A DNA stretch of 64,000 nucleotides from Bryum argenteum (taxonomy: Eukaryota > Streptophyta > Bryopsida > Bryales > Bryaceae): positions 19,414,345-19,478,344 of the forward strand of contig CM073326.1 in the NCBI GenBank assembly GCA_037043015.1, written 5' to 3'. The notes under the pieces were generated by a model. It was not told where the DNA came from and did not search any database. It worked only from the letters and a program-made list of their open reading frames with translations. The translations under genes were made by a program, and so were the position numbers. Shown here one piece after another: positions 45,301 to 54,907 of the stretch; positions within the stretch are counted from its first letter, which is position 1, and the number at the start of each line of letters is the position of its first letter.

Positions 45301-45968
45301 GAAGTCGACTCCAAACAACACGATTTATTATCTTGAATAGAGGTTTGTGCACATGATTTAGATTCATGAATTTGTTTTTTTGGAGATTTTAAAGGTTGTG
45401 TATCACAACATTGAGATTGGGCACATTCACAATGGGAATTCTTATTCAAAGATGGAGTAGGAGGTAGATAACATGATCTTGAAGGTGTACATACACCACG
45501 AGGAGTACATGCTAGATCAATAGGACATGAATGAGGCAAGTAAACATCATCATTTTCTACACCTGTCTTATATCCAGCTGGTAAGTGGCTCTTATTACAA
45601 TTTGAAAAAATATCTTGATATGGTTTGTGTATTCCGGGCATACAAAATTCAGGTGGGCATTTTGGAGGAGGTGGACACATATCAACTGTGGAACTAGGAC
45701 ATTGGCATTTACATCTACATTTGCTTCCTGGTACAAAATTTAAAGGACTTGGAAGTATTGGAAAAGTGCAAGAACCAGAGTCTATATGGAGTGTGCAAGT
45801 TCCACCACCACCTCCACCTTTCAAGTTTCCTACAAGTGTAGACCCATAAATTTTTAAAGAATACTCATTGCTTTGTGCATTATTAGGAAAATATTGTTGA
45901 TCCTTGCTTTGGTATATTAGGTCATTCTTGAAAGTATAATCTTTTGGAGCATTAAGCCCCACCATCAT
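42321..45968 (-). CDS. Large Cys/Ser/Pro-rich protein, unknown family
   Basis: A single uninterrupted frame of 1215 codons from the first ATG (45,968); the same frame stays open to about 46,020, reading FDKLDSNKKILWSKY after a possible acceptor (GAGCAG), so an upstream exon is likely. No known domain recognised. The N-terminal ~250 residues are rich in Cys and Pro (KCRCKCQCP, CPPPPKCPPEFC, SQCCDTQPL). The middle is Ser/Asn/Lys-rich and looks disordered. A compact cluster at 982-1017 repeats CRCGM-x2-C twice around CVYCG: Cys 982, 983, 985, 990, 1001, 1004, 1010, 1012, 1017. The tail ends in CCCSRYAKEK. Nothing resembles a signal peptide or membrane segment. Codon use is AT-rich like its flanks. 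A 3.6-kb frame at this AT content is unlikely by chance. Function unknown; metal binding by the Cys cluster is inference. Confidence 0.7.
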   Translation of the reverse strand: MMVGLNAPKDYTFKNDLIYQSKDQQYFPNNAQSNEYSLKIYGSTLVGNLKGGGGGGTCTLHIDSGSCTFPILPSPLNFVPGSKCRCKCQCPSSTVDMCPPPPKCPPEFCMPGIHKPYQDIFSNCNKSHLPAGYKTGVENDDVYLPHSCPIDLACTPRGVCTPSRSCYLPPTPSLNKNSHCECAQSQCCDTQPLKSPKKQIHESKSCAQTSIQDNKSCCLESTSKCPPISNTSRDPCCSQPQTNLLRPMTSRECCSPQAPIIQAPQKILLSNLVYHLPPSKDLASPTQMCCDLPSPKSQVIPPSAKNINPTPSKLSTKLPLTPQTPQMNFCCYPFISKPLTLPSRVSGGMGVTNDIETKSLDMIIEPFVESEKCDNTLISSRKQIQRIYVCLPYPAKTISNSANCLSSTTKTSLPTNVESPCTSTLYSELNNNPESLPPPPLPSDCQECIVENSNSEMLKSLCIVDSPSQKSPQSELALSIKPYINRNFQVSRISKVRDILNSSCQYSPRERLKTFHSQKTGNSSPVSLNYSLSPTPCFLQIQNPSSYRPPKASYHSSNAIKLQNLPIAKSNSSFFINQQALAAELVTIEKHLSCSCNSRDVTPFNEESLYIDESYCRRSVSPSLYEAISKVLRQETPHPIFQLQSDIPHLTPSPMCLDCTCQKKIHEKNKNKSFYAAQIRSRPESPHQSQMSTIQNQKEEDVATIQFLNNVKKILKSELPSKVNMMNQEQDKQKSMKKDFYSNMRSTLESSYYLQDFPSNVKTCKDEEHFFCLKNSNRQQEYTPQDFLYNLNATTKPKDPSWMTKESLGRVENHIQEIPISTNYYSSSKTSHCKQEVSPCFKAPLEQNKEYASCVTKIERGTSPINNKLVTIDHSMDVHKNGGDNPKMHLYSTFRKDKDTNKHVPIQTEISNNSNVTKKPSTQYLEDDGSPQNLKEEYEYSRVLPISPKTLDSEHASRHKFNKHNATSLKPKTVSKQEKMHCCRCGMYTCTPSESHLKMKCVYCGHKYSCRCGMSRCPSKTFDHNTKSSKCIMNKDNYKQLMWNLKYTRMVQSNLVSPTIKRSYIAGIHEIPRKDSTNYIRLHSKCTAECINELHPTSKALLKSFNSYLKSHAWHTRTSSTSRKSSQCTYQQSQHSQDLLHGSSRSKNSQCENWSSTHHPYKHQEEKFAYGTYPTPLYNPKPLSAKYCMAQDPQPSKYDFDHNPSCCCSRYAKEK

Positions 45969-45989
45969 ATTCACATATTTACTCCACAA

Positions 45990-47926
45990 AATCTTTTTGT
46001 TTGAATCAAGTTTATCAAACTGCTCATGTTAAGTAGTATACACAATTTTAGATGATATAGCTAAGAAAATGATAGTCCTTACTTTTGCTATGATAGTATA
46101 AAAAGTTGCACATCAAGTATTTCAATTGTTTAACAAGAAAAGTTTGCTGCTACTCATATAAATAATATATAATAATTTTTCTACATCACTTAAACGTAGC
46201 CTCTTATAAATGCAAGTGGTTACTCATGACATGATACACTATACTCTCTCTTTTGCTATAGATACAAAGCTTGCATTTTAATCAATAATTGAGAAGTATT
46301 TCCTAAACAACATTATTCCAAAATAAGAATTTTGCATTAAGATAGAGATTAATTCCTCAACTACTACTTTTATAATTGTGTTGAATGCTTGATTAAGGAT
46401 AATATATTTACATACTACTTACAGATATTTAATTTTGAACCTTCATATATAGTATCCATGTAGGATTCACATGTGTGAGCTTGTAGGTCAAGATGGGAGC
46501 ACTCACACAAGTAGAAGTGATGAAGGGACATAGTGCCCAAGTGACACTTTCTTGCAAAAGCTCTTAAAACCCGAGCAAGAATGACAGAAGTTAAATCTTA
46601 ACTTCACTTTGTGGTTACCTCATATCGTGCTTGAAATTATGAGTACTGAAACTAAATGATGGGACTTCTTTTTACCATGATGAGATTATAATGAAATATA
46701 AATTTATGGTTTGCTCATGTAAAGTATAGTAACTATAAACACTACTTACAAATACATATAAGAAACATGCATGGTCATTTCATCACATATACATACTTAC
46801 ATTCAATATTGCTTTAAAGGTCAACACCAGTCAACACTCTCTATACAGTACATTCACTATTTTCATAAATCCACTACTTTCATAAATCCACTACTTTCAT
46901 AAATCCACTATTTTCATCAATCTTTACTATCCATTAGTTAGTCCTGAAAATATTTATGCACTACAATACACTCACAGTGTACTATTGGTATACTTATCCT
47001 TGTAAAACCGGGTTCACTAATCCCTTTAAGTACACCCAATAAATCAAGACATGCACATGTCAAACATAATCCTAATAAGAAAGGCCATTGCTCCTTGAGG
47101 AGTTCAATACTGGTAAATCAACATAGATAAGGATATGTGTTCCTACCCAATAGTCAGTATGCCATCCTTGATGATGATGCTTATCACAAAGTACCATACA
47201 TGACTTAGTACTTTGAAACCCACAACGCACAAGTGATGTTTGTCAACAAAAAAATCCAATACAATAAGTGTCACAATAATTTCCTCTGATTTCCTCGCTT
47301 CAAGTGACTAAGAGAACAATTGCTGCGTAACAAATCATCCCACCTACACTCTGCTGTTCATGGTCTGCACCTCACTGCAATCTCTAGGCGGTAAAGGAAA
47401 TGATAATGATAATATATTCATCATCTACGAGACAGTATGAAAGCCAACAAGTACTGACTCATGACATTCTTAAGCGAATGTAAAGATCCTCTACTGCCTG
47501 ATTCCATGTGAAAACGTGCTGTCGCCAAGTGAAAGAAATTCTTCTTCTATTGATGTCAATGGTGTCTGGAGCAGGCTGTCTATCTTACACCCGTAATACT
47601 TGGAGCATCTTAGTTTTCTTTACTTCTATACAATTTGCATGGCAATTAACTAGCTGAGAGGAAAAGAGGAACCTCAAGAATGTCGTAAATGAGCCTGAGC
47701 ATCGATGACTTTTGCATCACGCAGGGCTGGATAGGAACCGGGTGTCTTCAGTCTTCAGATGCTGTACCCCGACTTGCATGAATCTGAAACGTAAGAAACT
47801 GTACGAGTAATCGGTAGAGTTCACCGCTTGATGCTAGCAACGAACGTAATAAAAAACTCAGTATTGTACCTGGATAAGATAAACTACAAACAAGTATTCA
47901 CATATTCCCATGAGATTTCGGGAAGG
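45990..47926. other. Spacer, possible upstream exons of the Cys-rich gene
   Basis: AT-rich; may hold 5' exons of the minus-strand Cys-rich gene but I could not define any. Contains a 17-bp tandem repeat at 46,855-46,919. Confidence 0.4.
46855..46919. repeat. 17-bp tandem repeat, about four copies
   Basis: Unit CCACTACTTTCATAAAT, about 3.8 copies with one or two substitutions (CTATTTTCAT at both ends). Confidence 0.85.
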
Positions 47927-49442
47927 CTAAGTTTCGCCCTCCTCAAAGAACTTCTTCGACTGAAAGGCAACTTTCCGCTCCACGATCGATGCAAACACTA
48001 AATCCGCACCTCCCGAGATAGGCTCTGCACTCATTCGGACGAGCACCTCAGAACATTGAGGTGCAACAAAAGAAAGGACAACCATAGTAGTTGTAAGAAT
48101 ACCTTGATTGGAAGGCAGAAGCCCTGCCTCGACAGCTGAAATTGGAAGCACCACAAGCTCTTGAACTGGCATTTTTCCAACTACCCCAGTTGAGTGCTTA
48201 GGTTGTTGGATAACTGAAGCTAGACCTACTGGGTCTCCTCTTAAAGATGCAACGGTGCTTGCAGCTCGTGCGGCTTGTTCAGAAGCAGCTTGCAAGGCTT
48301 GCATCTGCATGACAATCTGCTCAAAGCGTTCAGAGCTTCCTCCAGAGAGCTGTTGATGAAATCAGTGTCATCTTACAAAAGGAGAGCAAGAGAGCAGTGA
48401 AACTTCGTTGACAAAAAATGACTCACCTGTGTTGGAGAAGCTTGACTGGCATGATCCAGTGGTGCACGTTCAGGTGGATTTGCTGTTGCTGCAGCATCAA
48501 TCCCGTTACAGAGTTCAATTGCAGAGATCAAGCAATTTTGCACGTTGATCCTCAGAATTTGGTTTTAGGATGAGTGCGGATAAGAGACGCGCACCTTGCT
48601 CTGGTGATTGTTGAGCAGTAGAAAGGCCAGGAACGGCATTCTCCAAAACATGAGAGGTCAAGGGACCCGGATTCATGATCGAGATGCCGGTCCTCATCTC
48701 ATGGCGAATGGCTTCCAGCTGCGCCATCGTCTCCCGCAACTCCTTGTGAACCTGCCACAAACACACACCCTTTTGAAAGTCCGGCAAAAAACCTCAGAAA
48801 CGCTAAACCCTAGAGCCCATCCCCCTCAGGAACTCACAATCTCCAACATTCCATTGCAAATTTGTCATGAAGCCCTACCAATTAGATGAACTGCTGCCCT
48901 GTTCCCACTTTAATCAAAGCGAATCGATCATTCTTGCGTTGCTCATAACCTTCTAAAAGATTTGACGAAAGATAAAAAACATCCTACTTTCACTAAAACC
49001 TCAAGCCAATGCCTGATCTGGACACTCAGTAGCAATAGCCCATTCCTTGTGAATGCGAATTTAAAGCGATTGCTATGAAACCCTAAAATTAGATGAATCA
49101 ATGCCTTGAGCTTGAGTCAACTGCGAAACCCTATCGGAAACGAGACGGAAAATTGAATGAGCAATCACGTACTGCATTGATCTCGTTTCGTTGCATTATA
49201 GGAGCGATGTGGCCACGCGCGTTTTGAATGTAGCCCACTGCTTTGCCTGTCAGCCGACCTGCTGCCCTTCCGACGATCACAATATCCTTTGGGCCTGCGA
49301 AAACAAAAACCTACCATGAACATTCTTCGAGAAACGGCGAAATTGCAAGAGGATGGGGAGCAAAGTTTAGTAGCCCACCGAAGAGCGCGGCGCTGGCGCC
49401 CAGAATGAGCGCCAATTCGCCCCATGAAATTCCAAGCACCAT
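47927..49442 (-). CDS. Mitochondrial TatB-like Sec-independent translocase subunit
   Basis: Exons on the minus strand: 49442-49379, 49294-49173, 48751-48595, 48488-48427, then 48349-47927. Phases close. TatA/B hallmark: a short N-terminal hydrophobic helix (WGELALILGASAALFG) followed by the hinge FGPKD and an amphipathic helix, without a cleavable presequence. The next block (VHKELRETMAQLEAIRHEMR, then ISIMNPGPLT) matches plant mitochondrial TatB (Arabidopsis At5g43680 type), partner of mitochondrially encoded TatC in folded-protein insertion. The last exon contains a 78-bp in-frame segment with intron-like ends (48,102 down to 48,025): removed, the product is 249 residues and aligns with the family (AGLLPSNQ joined to EPISGGADLV); kept, 275 residues. 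It is divergent from the BAC1-like gene. Confidence 0.85.
48025..48102 (-). other. Exitron-like 78-bp in-frame intron in TatB gene
   Basis: Begins GTATTC and ends GTGCAG. Length is 26 codons with no stop, so both spliced and retained forms stay in frame. The encoded insert is hydrophobic (ILTTTMVVLSFVAPQC). The spliced form restores the family alignment. Confidence 0.55.
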
Positions 49443-49958
49443 CACAACGAGCTCCTATGAGTCCTATTGAAACCTACTGCAGTGGTTGAGTCCCTCATTG
49501 GCAACAAAAATCAAAAAGAAAAATCTTCAGCAAAGGAACAACGTAACGTGATCGAAGACAGAGCTCTGACTCATCAGCAATCGCTTAGAAGTGCACGTGT
49601 GAATGAGGTTGACTGGAGTGCACGGATGGATGAGACTTGGTGCCGCTGAAAATAGATTGCGGAAGCGGATCTTTTTCTTTAGGGAGGGCGAACCACTGAC
49701 TCACTAACGTAACTTCGTCATTGCACGTCTGCGACTTTTGAGTGCTCACGTTTCAAAAGTAAGCGTTTCTTTTCTTCAGCAATTCCGCTGTTTCGGTTTT
49801 ATATGTGATGGGTATCGTCTAGTGGCTTGTCGGTGGCCTCAAATTTCTGATGAGTGTGTTGGAGATTAGCGAATTCAGGTGCGCCCAATGAGGGGGGAAT
49901 CAAGATAAGGTGAGATTGCTGCGAGACTATTTGGAATCCGCATGGGATTCTAGGATTG
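49443..49958. promoter_or_regulatory. Shared 516-bp spacer of divergent TatB and BAC1-like genes
   Basis: The start codons of the two genes face away from each other across 516 bp. Both products are predicted mitochondrial inner-membrane proteins, so a bidirectional promoter is plausible. No clear TATA box seen on either side. Confidence 0.4.
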
Positions 49959-51699
49959 ATGGACGCTGCCAAGGACTACATCGCCGGCCTGTCGGCCGGT
50001 GTGGCTACAGTTGCCATCGGCCATCCGTTCGATACCATCAAGGTAAGCACGAGCCCAGTGCTTCATCATTCAAGCTTTTCGAGTCTTACTTTTTACTCAT
50101 CGATGTAAATTGGTTTCCTGGAATTCCTACTGCAGGTGAAGCTGCAAACACAGAACACAGATGCCCATAGCCAGAAGTACCGGAATGCTATCCAATGCAC
50201 TTCGCATATTCTAAAGACCGAGGGGGTACGCAATCGTCGTTTTCCCGTTATCGCTTAGTAGGGTCTCAGAAGGTTTCGATCTCAATTGTTCAATTTGAAA
50301 GATTGAGGTTAACGCCGGCAGAATGGAGCTCGAGGATTGATGTTTTTACTTTGAATTGTGATCAGCCCAAGGGACTCTACCGAGGAGCGACATCATCGTT
50401 CGTGGGAGTTTCAATCGAAAGCGCGGTTCTGTTTGGAGCTTACTCTCAGCTCAAAGCGAGCTTCCAGGTACTAGATAGATTTCATCAAGCCTATGGGATG
50501 CATGAGAGGTTTGAATGCTGCGGATACGAAGCCTGTGTGATATGTAATTAGTTGATAGATGCGGCGACATGCTGCTGGTGCTGCTTTAGCTGGAGATAAA
50601 ATGTGCGGCTTGGCACGCAGGCCTTATGATGCGGATGGCATTGTTGATATGGGGTTGGCGGTTTATGTTTGCTGAAAGGGCGACCAAGTGCCGAACGGGA
50701 AGCCTCCACTGCACGTCGTTCTTCCTGCCGCAGGTCTCGCTGGAGCTGGCGTCGGTTTCATTCTCTGCCCCACCGAGCTCGTCAAGGTGCGCGCATAGTC
50801 CGAACATTCGCTATGGATCACACGAGCATTAAGCCAAGAATGCTGATGGTGTGTGTATGATGTGCAGTGTCGGCTTCAAGTTCAGGCAAAGGATATGGTG
50901 CATGCAGCCGGGCAGTCGCACTACACTGGACCGCTCGATTGCGTTCGCAAAATCTTGCGAAATGAAGGAGTGAGTACTGAAATTTCACTCCAGATTCGAT
51001 TCTCGCGGGGGAGGATAGATTGATGGGCATCGTGCTAATTCTGGTTTTAATTTTCGAGCAGATAAATGGACTGTTTCGGGGAGGAACAGCCACAGTGATG
51101 CGGGAGACGGTAGGCAACATGCTGTTCTTCACCACTTATGAGACAACGCGGTACCACTTGTTCAAGTCCTTCGGCCTTGATCCAAATCGTGAGAAAACAT
51201 CGTCGACAGATGAGCCTGTGTCGACTCAATCTTTGGTGGCCGATACGTTGTTAGAGACCGGCATTGGCATCATCACTGGTGGATTATCAGGTGTTGCGGT
51301 CAGTACCTCTCTCAACACAGAATTTTCACACCTTTTCTGTATGCGATGAATGTTCCTGACGCCTGCTTTGTTGGAATGTGTGCAGTTTTGGTCCGGGGTG
51401 TTACCCTTTGATGTCGCGAAGACAAGAATACAAACAGCCAGGAATTTGAGCAGCAGTCGAAATCCGCTGTACCACCTTCAATCGGTAAGTTGCAGTTGAC
51501 TCCTTACGGTGTGATGCGAGAGAATGTTGGATTTCTACAGTGATTCTGATATTGCATTAGTTGCGCTGTGCAGATTTATAAGCAGTCCGGCGTTCGAGGA
51601 TTATATGCAGGCATAGGTCCGACACTGACGCGAGCTTTCCCAGCGAATGCAGCCGCAATTGTTGCGTGGGAATTGACCGCTCGTCTCCTTCACGTGTAG
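49959..51699 (+). CDS. Mitochondrial carrier, BAC1-like basic amino acid transporter
   Basis: Eight exons: 49959-50042, 50136-50225, 50366-50467, 50679-50786, 50868-50969, 51062-51298, 51386-51484, 51574-51699. GT-AG, all phase 0, 315 residues, normal for the family. Three carrier repeats, each with a PX[DE]XX[KR] signature: HPFDTIKVKLQ, CPTELVKCRLQ and LPFDVAKTRIQ. Blocks KGLYRGATSSFVG, LFRGGTATVMRETVGN, GIITGGLSGVAFWSGV and RAFPANAAAIVAWE match Arabidopsis BAC1 (arginine/ornithine exchange in the inner mitochondrial membrane) better than the acylcarnitine-type BOU carrier. The phase-0 junctions at short introns (about 80-210 bp) make this model secure. Substrate is inferred from similarity only. 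Confidence 0.92.
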
Positions 51700-51973
51700 C
51701 AATTAGAGAAAAGCATTGTACTTGCATATCACCACACTAAATTCATTGCCACGAGGCGTCCTGTCAAAGCTCAAGTTTGTGTACACTCTTGAATTTGATC
51801 AAAACAGCATTCATACACACATCAAACCTCCAAAACAGTCTCTGGCAGAAGCGGTGCTAGCTTACGCACGTCACCGCCCGATAATAGTATGATTTAATCA
51901 CCGCTCATCGGCCAAAGTCCGTTCTGCTTTGCGAATTGTGTGCGAGCGTGCAATTTCCACTCGAGAAAAAGAG

Positions 51974-51982
51974 CATATAAGG
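51974..51982 (+). promoter_or_regulatory. Possible TATA box of the metallo-beta-lactamase gene
   Basis: CATATAAGG about 70 bp upstream of the ATG at 52044, a usual spacing for a short leader. Consensus match only. Confidence 0.3.
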
Positions 51983-52043
51983 AGGAGCCAGAGAGAATAT
52001 ACACTTTTTCAGTAAAGGTAGAATAGTACACAGGAAGTTTGCA

Positions 52044-54392
52044 ATGCATGTGGTGAAGTTGGGAGGTCGCCTCATTGCTAAAGGAAGTAGCAGCAGTAAG
52101 AGCGCAGCGATGGCGACGCCGCTCAAGATGATGTCGCTACTTCGCACCCCATCTCATTCGCCTCTGAAGAAGACCGTGAATCCAGTTGTGGGTGCACCCA
52201 AATCGTGGCCTTCTAGAGCGTGGAGCTCGCAGCAGATACGCGCTGACACGGGCGTCGCTCTCTCGGATGCAACCAAGGTTAGGGTCGCTAGATTACTAGG
52301 GTTGGAGCAAGCAATCACCGACTCTCGACAGCTTCGCTTGATGCGATTGTATCTTGTGTTTTTGTACAGAGAGCTGCACAATCCGGTGCTTTCGTGGATG
52401 GAATTCTCGGTGTCGGCGAGGCTACGAGCCCGCCCACGACTTCCCAGATTATCTTTCTGGGCACGGGCACCAGCGAAGGCATTCCTCGCGTCAGTTGTCT
52501 CACCAATCCCAACAAATCCTGCCCTGTAAGAAACCGCTTCGCTAGTGAGGGTGGGAAGTTCTCGGCTATCAATCTAGGGTTTTACATTCGAGGATGTGCA
52601 GGTGTGTCTAGCCGCAGCGGAGCTTGGAAACAAGAACAGACGACGCAACACTAGTTTGATGGTGCGCTACTTGGCGCCTGATGGCCGCCTGCTCAACATC
52701 CTCATAGATGCTGGCAAGTACGACTCCACCTTCCTCCCTCAGTCCCCTTCCCTCGAACCTCCACCTTAAGGTTTCGTCGCAATCACTGATATCGCTTCTG
52801 TGCCTGCCAGATTCTTCTACCACAGCGCAATGCAATGGTTCCCGTATTACGGGTGCGACATCACTCTCCACAATTTATTCTTGTGTTTGTCCGAAACATC
52901 TCTCCAAGATTTTTTCAGTACCTTGATGAGAAGAGCGTAATCGGTTTTTCAGGATAAGGAATTTGGACGCAGTACTTATCACGCATGCTCATGCCGACGC
53001 CAACGGCGGTAAGATCCGCCCCTGAGCGTTTGCCGTGGAAAAAAGTAAATGGTGCTCCACAGACCTATCTTCGTCTGAATCATGTGTAGTTTGATTCCTT
53101 CGTATTAAGGATATTGAGGAATGATTGGTTTGCAGGATTGGATGATTTGCGGGACTGGACCAACAATGTGCAGCCTCACATTCCGATATATGTCGGTCTC
53201 CGTGACTTGACGGTATGGTACAACCCCGCTTTTTCGCTGCAATTTTCGTGGTAACGGGTAGCCAATTTATGATGGAGAGTGCTTTTGTGAAGGTGATGGC
53301 AAAATCGCATTACTACTTGGTGGACACAAGCGTTGTTATGAAGGGGACGGCGGTGACGAAATTGCAGTTCATCCCTATGAGCGAGGAGCCCTTCCTAGTG
53401 CATGGCCTCAAGGTACGTTCACAACCAAGCTTAGAGGCATGCCAAAATGGATCGGTACGCATCTCACAAAGCAGGTGTGTGGGTTTTGAGCAGGTAACTC
53501 CATTGCCTGTTTGGCACGGGCCGGGCTACCGGTCACTTGGATTTCGAATCGGTGGCATCTGTTACATCAGGTATATCATCCTTAAAAACAAGCACCTTGT
53601 GCCTCACGAAGGCGTTGAAAGAGGCCGCTTAATCACGAGAATTGGATGATCTGTGCAGTGATGCGAGTGAGATTCCTGCGGAGACATACCCACTTTTGGA
53701 AAATTGCGACCTCCTTATTCTGGTGCTAACACTGAAACTTTGTATCCTAGTTCGAATGGATGTGTAACCAAGTTTTAGAGTCTGTAGAAATATATCGGAA
53801 TCTTGCTGAGATGAACGGGTTTTGTTTTCGCTTTTTTACAGGATGCTCTAAGACCAGATCGATCTAGTGCCACGCATTTCGGCATGCCTGCGGTGAGCGC
53901 ACTGAAAGCCTAATGTTGGTGTTCATTCAAGCCTCGAGGAAAGGCATAGTTTCTAGCAAGTAAATGTGCTGGCTCTGAGTTGAAGAGTAAGAACCCTGAA
54001 AATGTAATAGCGACACTTAAGTGAATGGTCGGCACATTTGTGGAGTGTCCCAAACGTTCAACAGCCTTGCTCTAACTTGCATGCTGAGTACTGAAGCCTC
54101 TGTTTGGAGTGTGATTCTGCAGGCTCTTGATGAAGTAAGGAAAATTCGACCGAAGAAAACGCTCTTTACAGGTACATGCTCACCCTCTTCATATAGCATG
54201 ATGAGGTACCTCATTGCAGTGGGATTGTTTGATGAAGCAACGAGACCTTATGCGATTTTTAATGAAATTGCAGGGATGATGCACACGATGGACCACGACA
54301 AGATCAACGCCTACCTTGCGAAACTGCTCGACAGTGAAGGCCTGGACGTCCAGCTCAGTTACGACGGCATGCTCGTACCAGTCAACTTGTAG
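52044..54392 (+). CDS. Metallo-beta-lactamase-fold hydrolase (At1g30300 type)
   Basis: Twelve exons: 52044-52277, 52370-52525, 52602-52717, 52811-52852, 52953-53008, 53136-53212, 53293-53412, 53494-53570, 53659-53722, 53842-53892, 54123-54171, 54274-54392. GT-AG, phases closed, 386 residues. The N-terminal ~75 residues are Ser/Lys/Arg-rich, consistent with an organelle presequence; an internal Met at about 23 is an alternative start. Family blocks: IIFLGTGTSEGIPRVSC, CPVCLAAA, KFFYHSAMQWFP, ITHAHADANGGLDDLRDW, LPVWHGPGYRSLGFR, ALRPDRSSATHFG, TLFTGMMHTMDHD and GLDVQLSYDG. Metal ligands include His194, His196 and Asp198. The usual second His of HxHxDH is Ala199, as I recall for this plant subfamily. 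The CxxC and later His residues resemble PhnP-like phosphodiesterases, but the substrate is unknown. Confidence 0.92.
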
Positions 54393-54907
54393 TCGGCACC
54401 GGCTCCCCCTGAAGAATCCACATACACCGTTACGATCTCTGCATGTGCAGTTGGTTTTTAGCAACAGTCTCATGGAAGATAGAACTTTGCACTCCTTCAC
54501 TCACATTCTTTTATAGTTATCCCAAAAAGCAGCAAGGAGATTTTACTGCTTTGTGATTCTCCGGAATCCGCTCACCCTGAGCTGTGTAAGATTCATGCGA
54601 TTCTATTACTAAATTTGCACAATCGTGTCACTACATGCACCGCGTCAGCAACTACAGTAATAACACCAGTCTTTTCACATGAGTGAATGAGAAGCTTATG
54701 AGTTGCTTTGGACCCCACCGAGGCCGGCACTGGGTATTATTAGAGAGGCGTGAGCGCTATCCGATTACTGGCGACGAGTTGCTTTGAGAATCCGGGGAGT
54801 GCATACGATAATCTAGAGCCGAATTGAGCATAGTAGTGGCCTGTAAGCTTGTGGGAGAGATATGTGGAGGCGTGTGCGATGGGGTTAGCCTATTGAGGAA
54901 TTGAGGA
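54393..54907. other. Spacer between the hydrolase and F-box genes
   Basis: Hydrolase 3' flank and F-box 5' leader. Nothing else seen. Confidence 0.4.
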
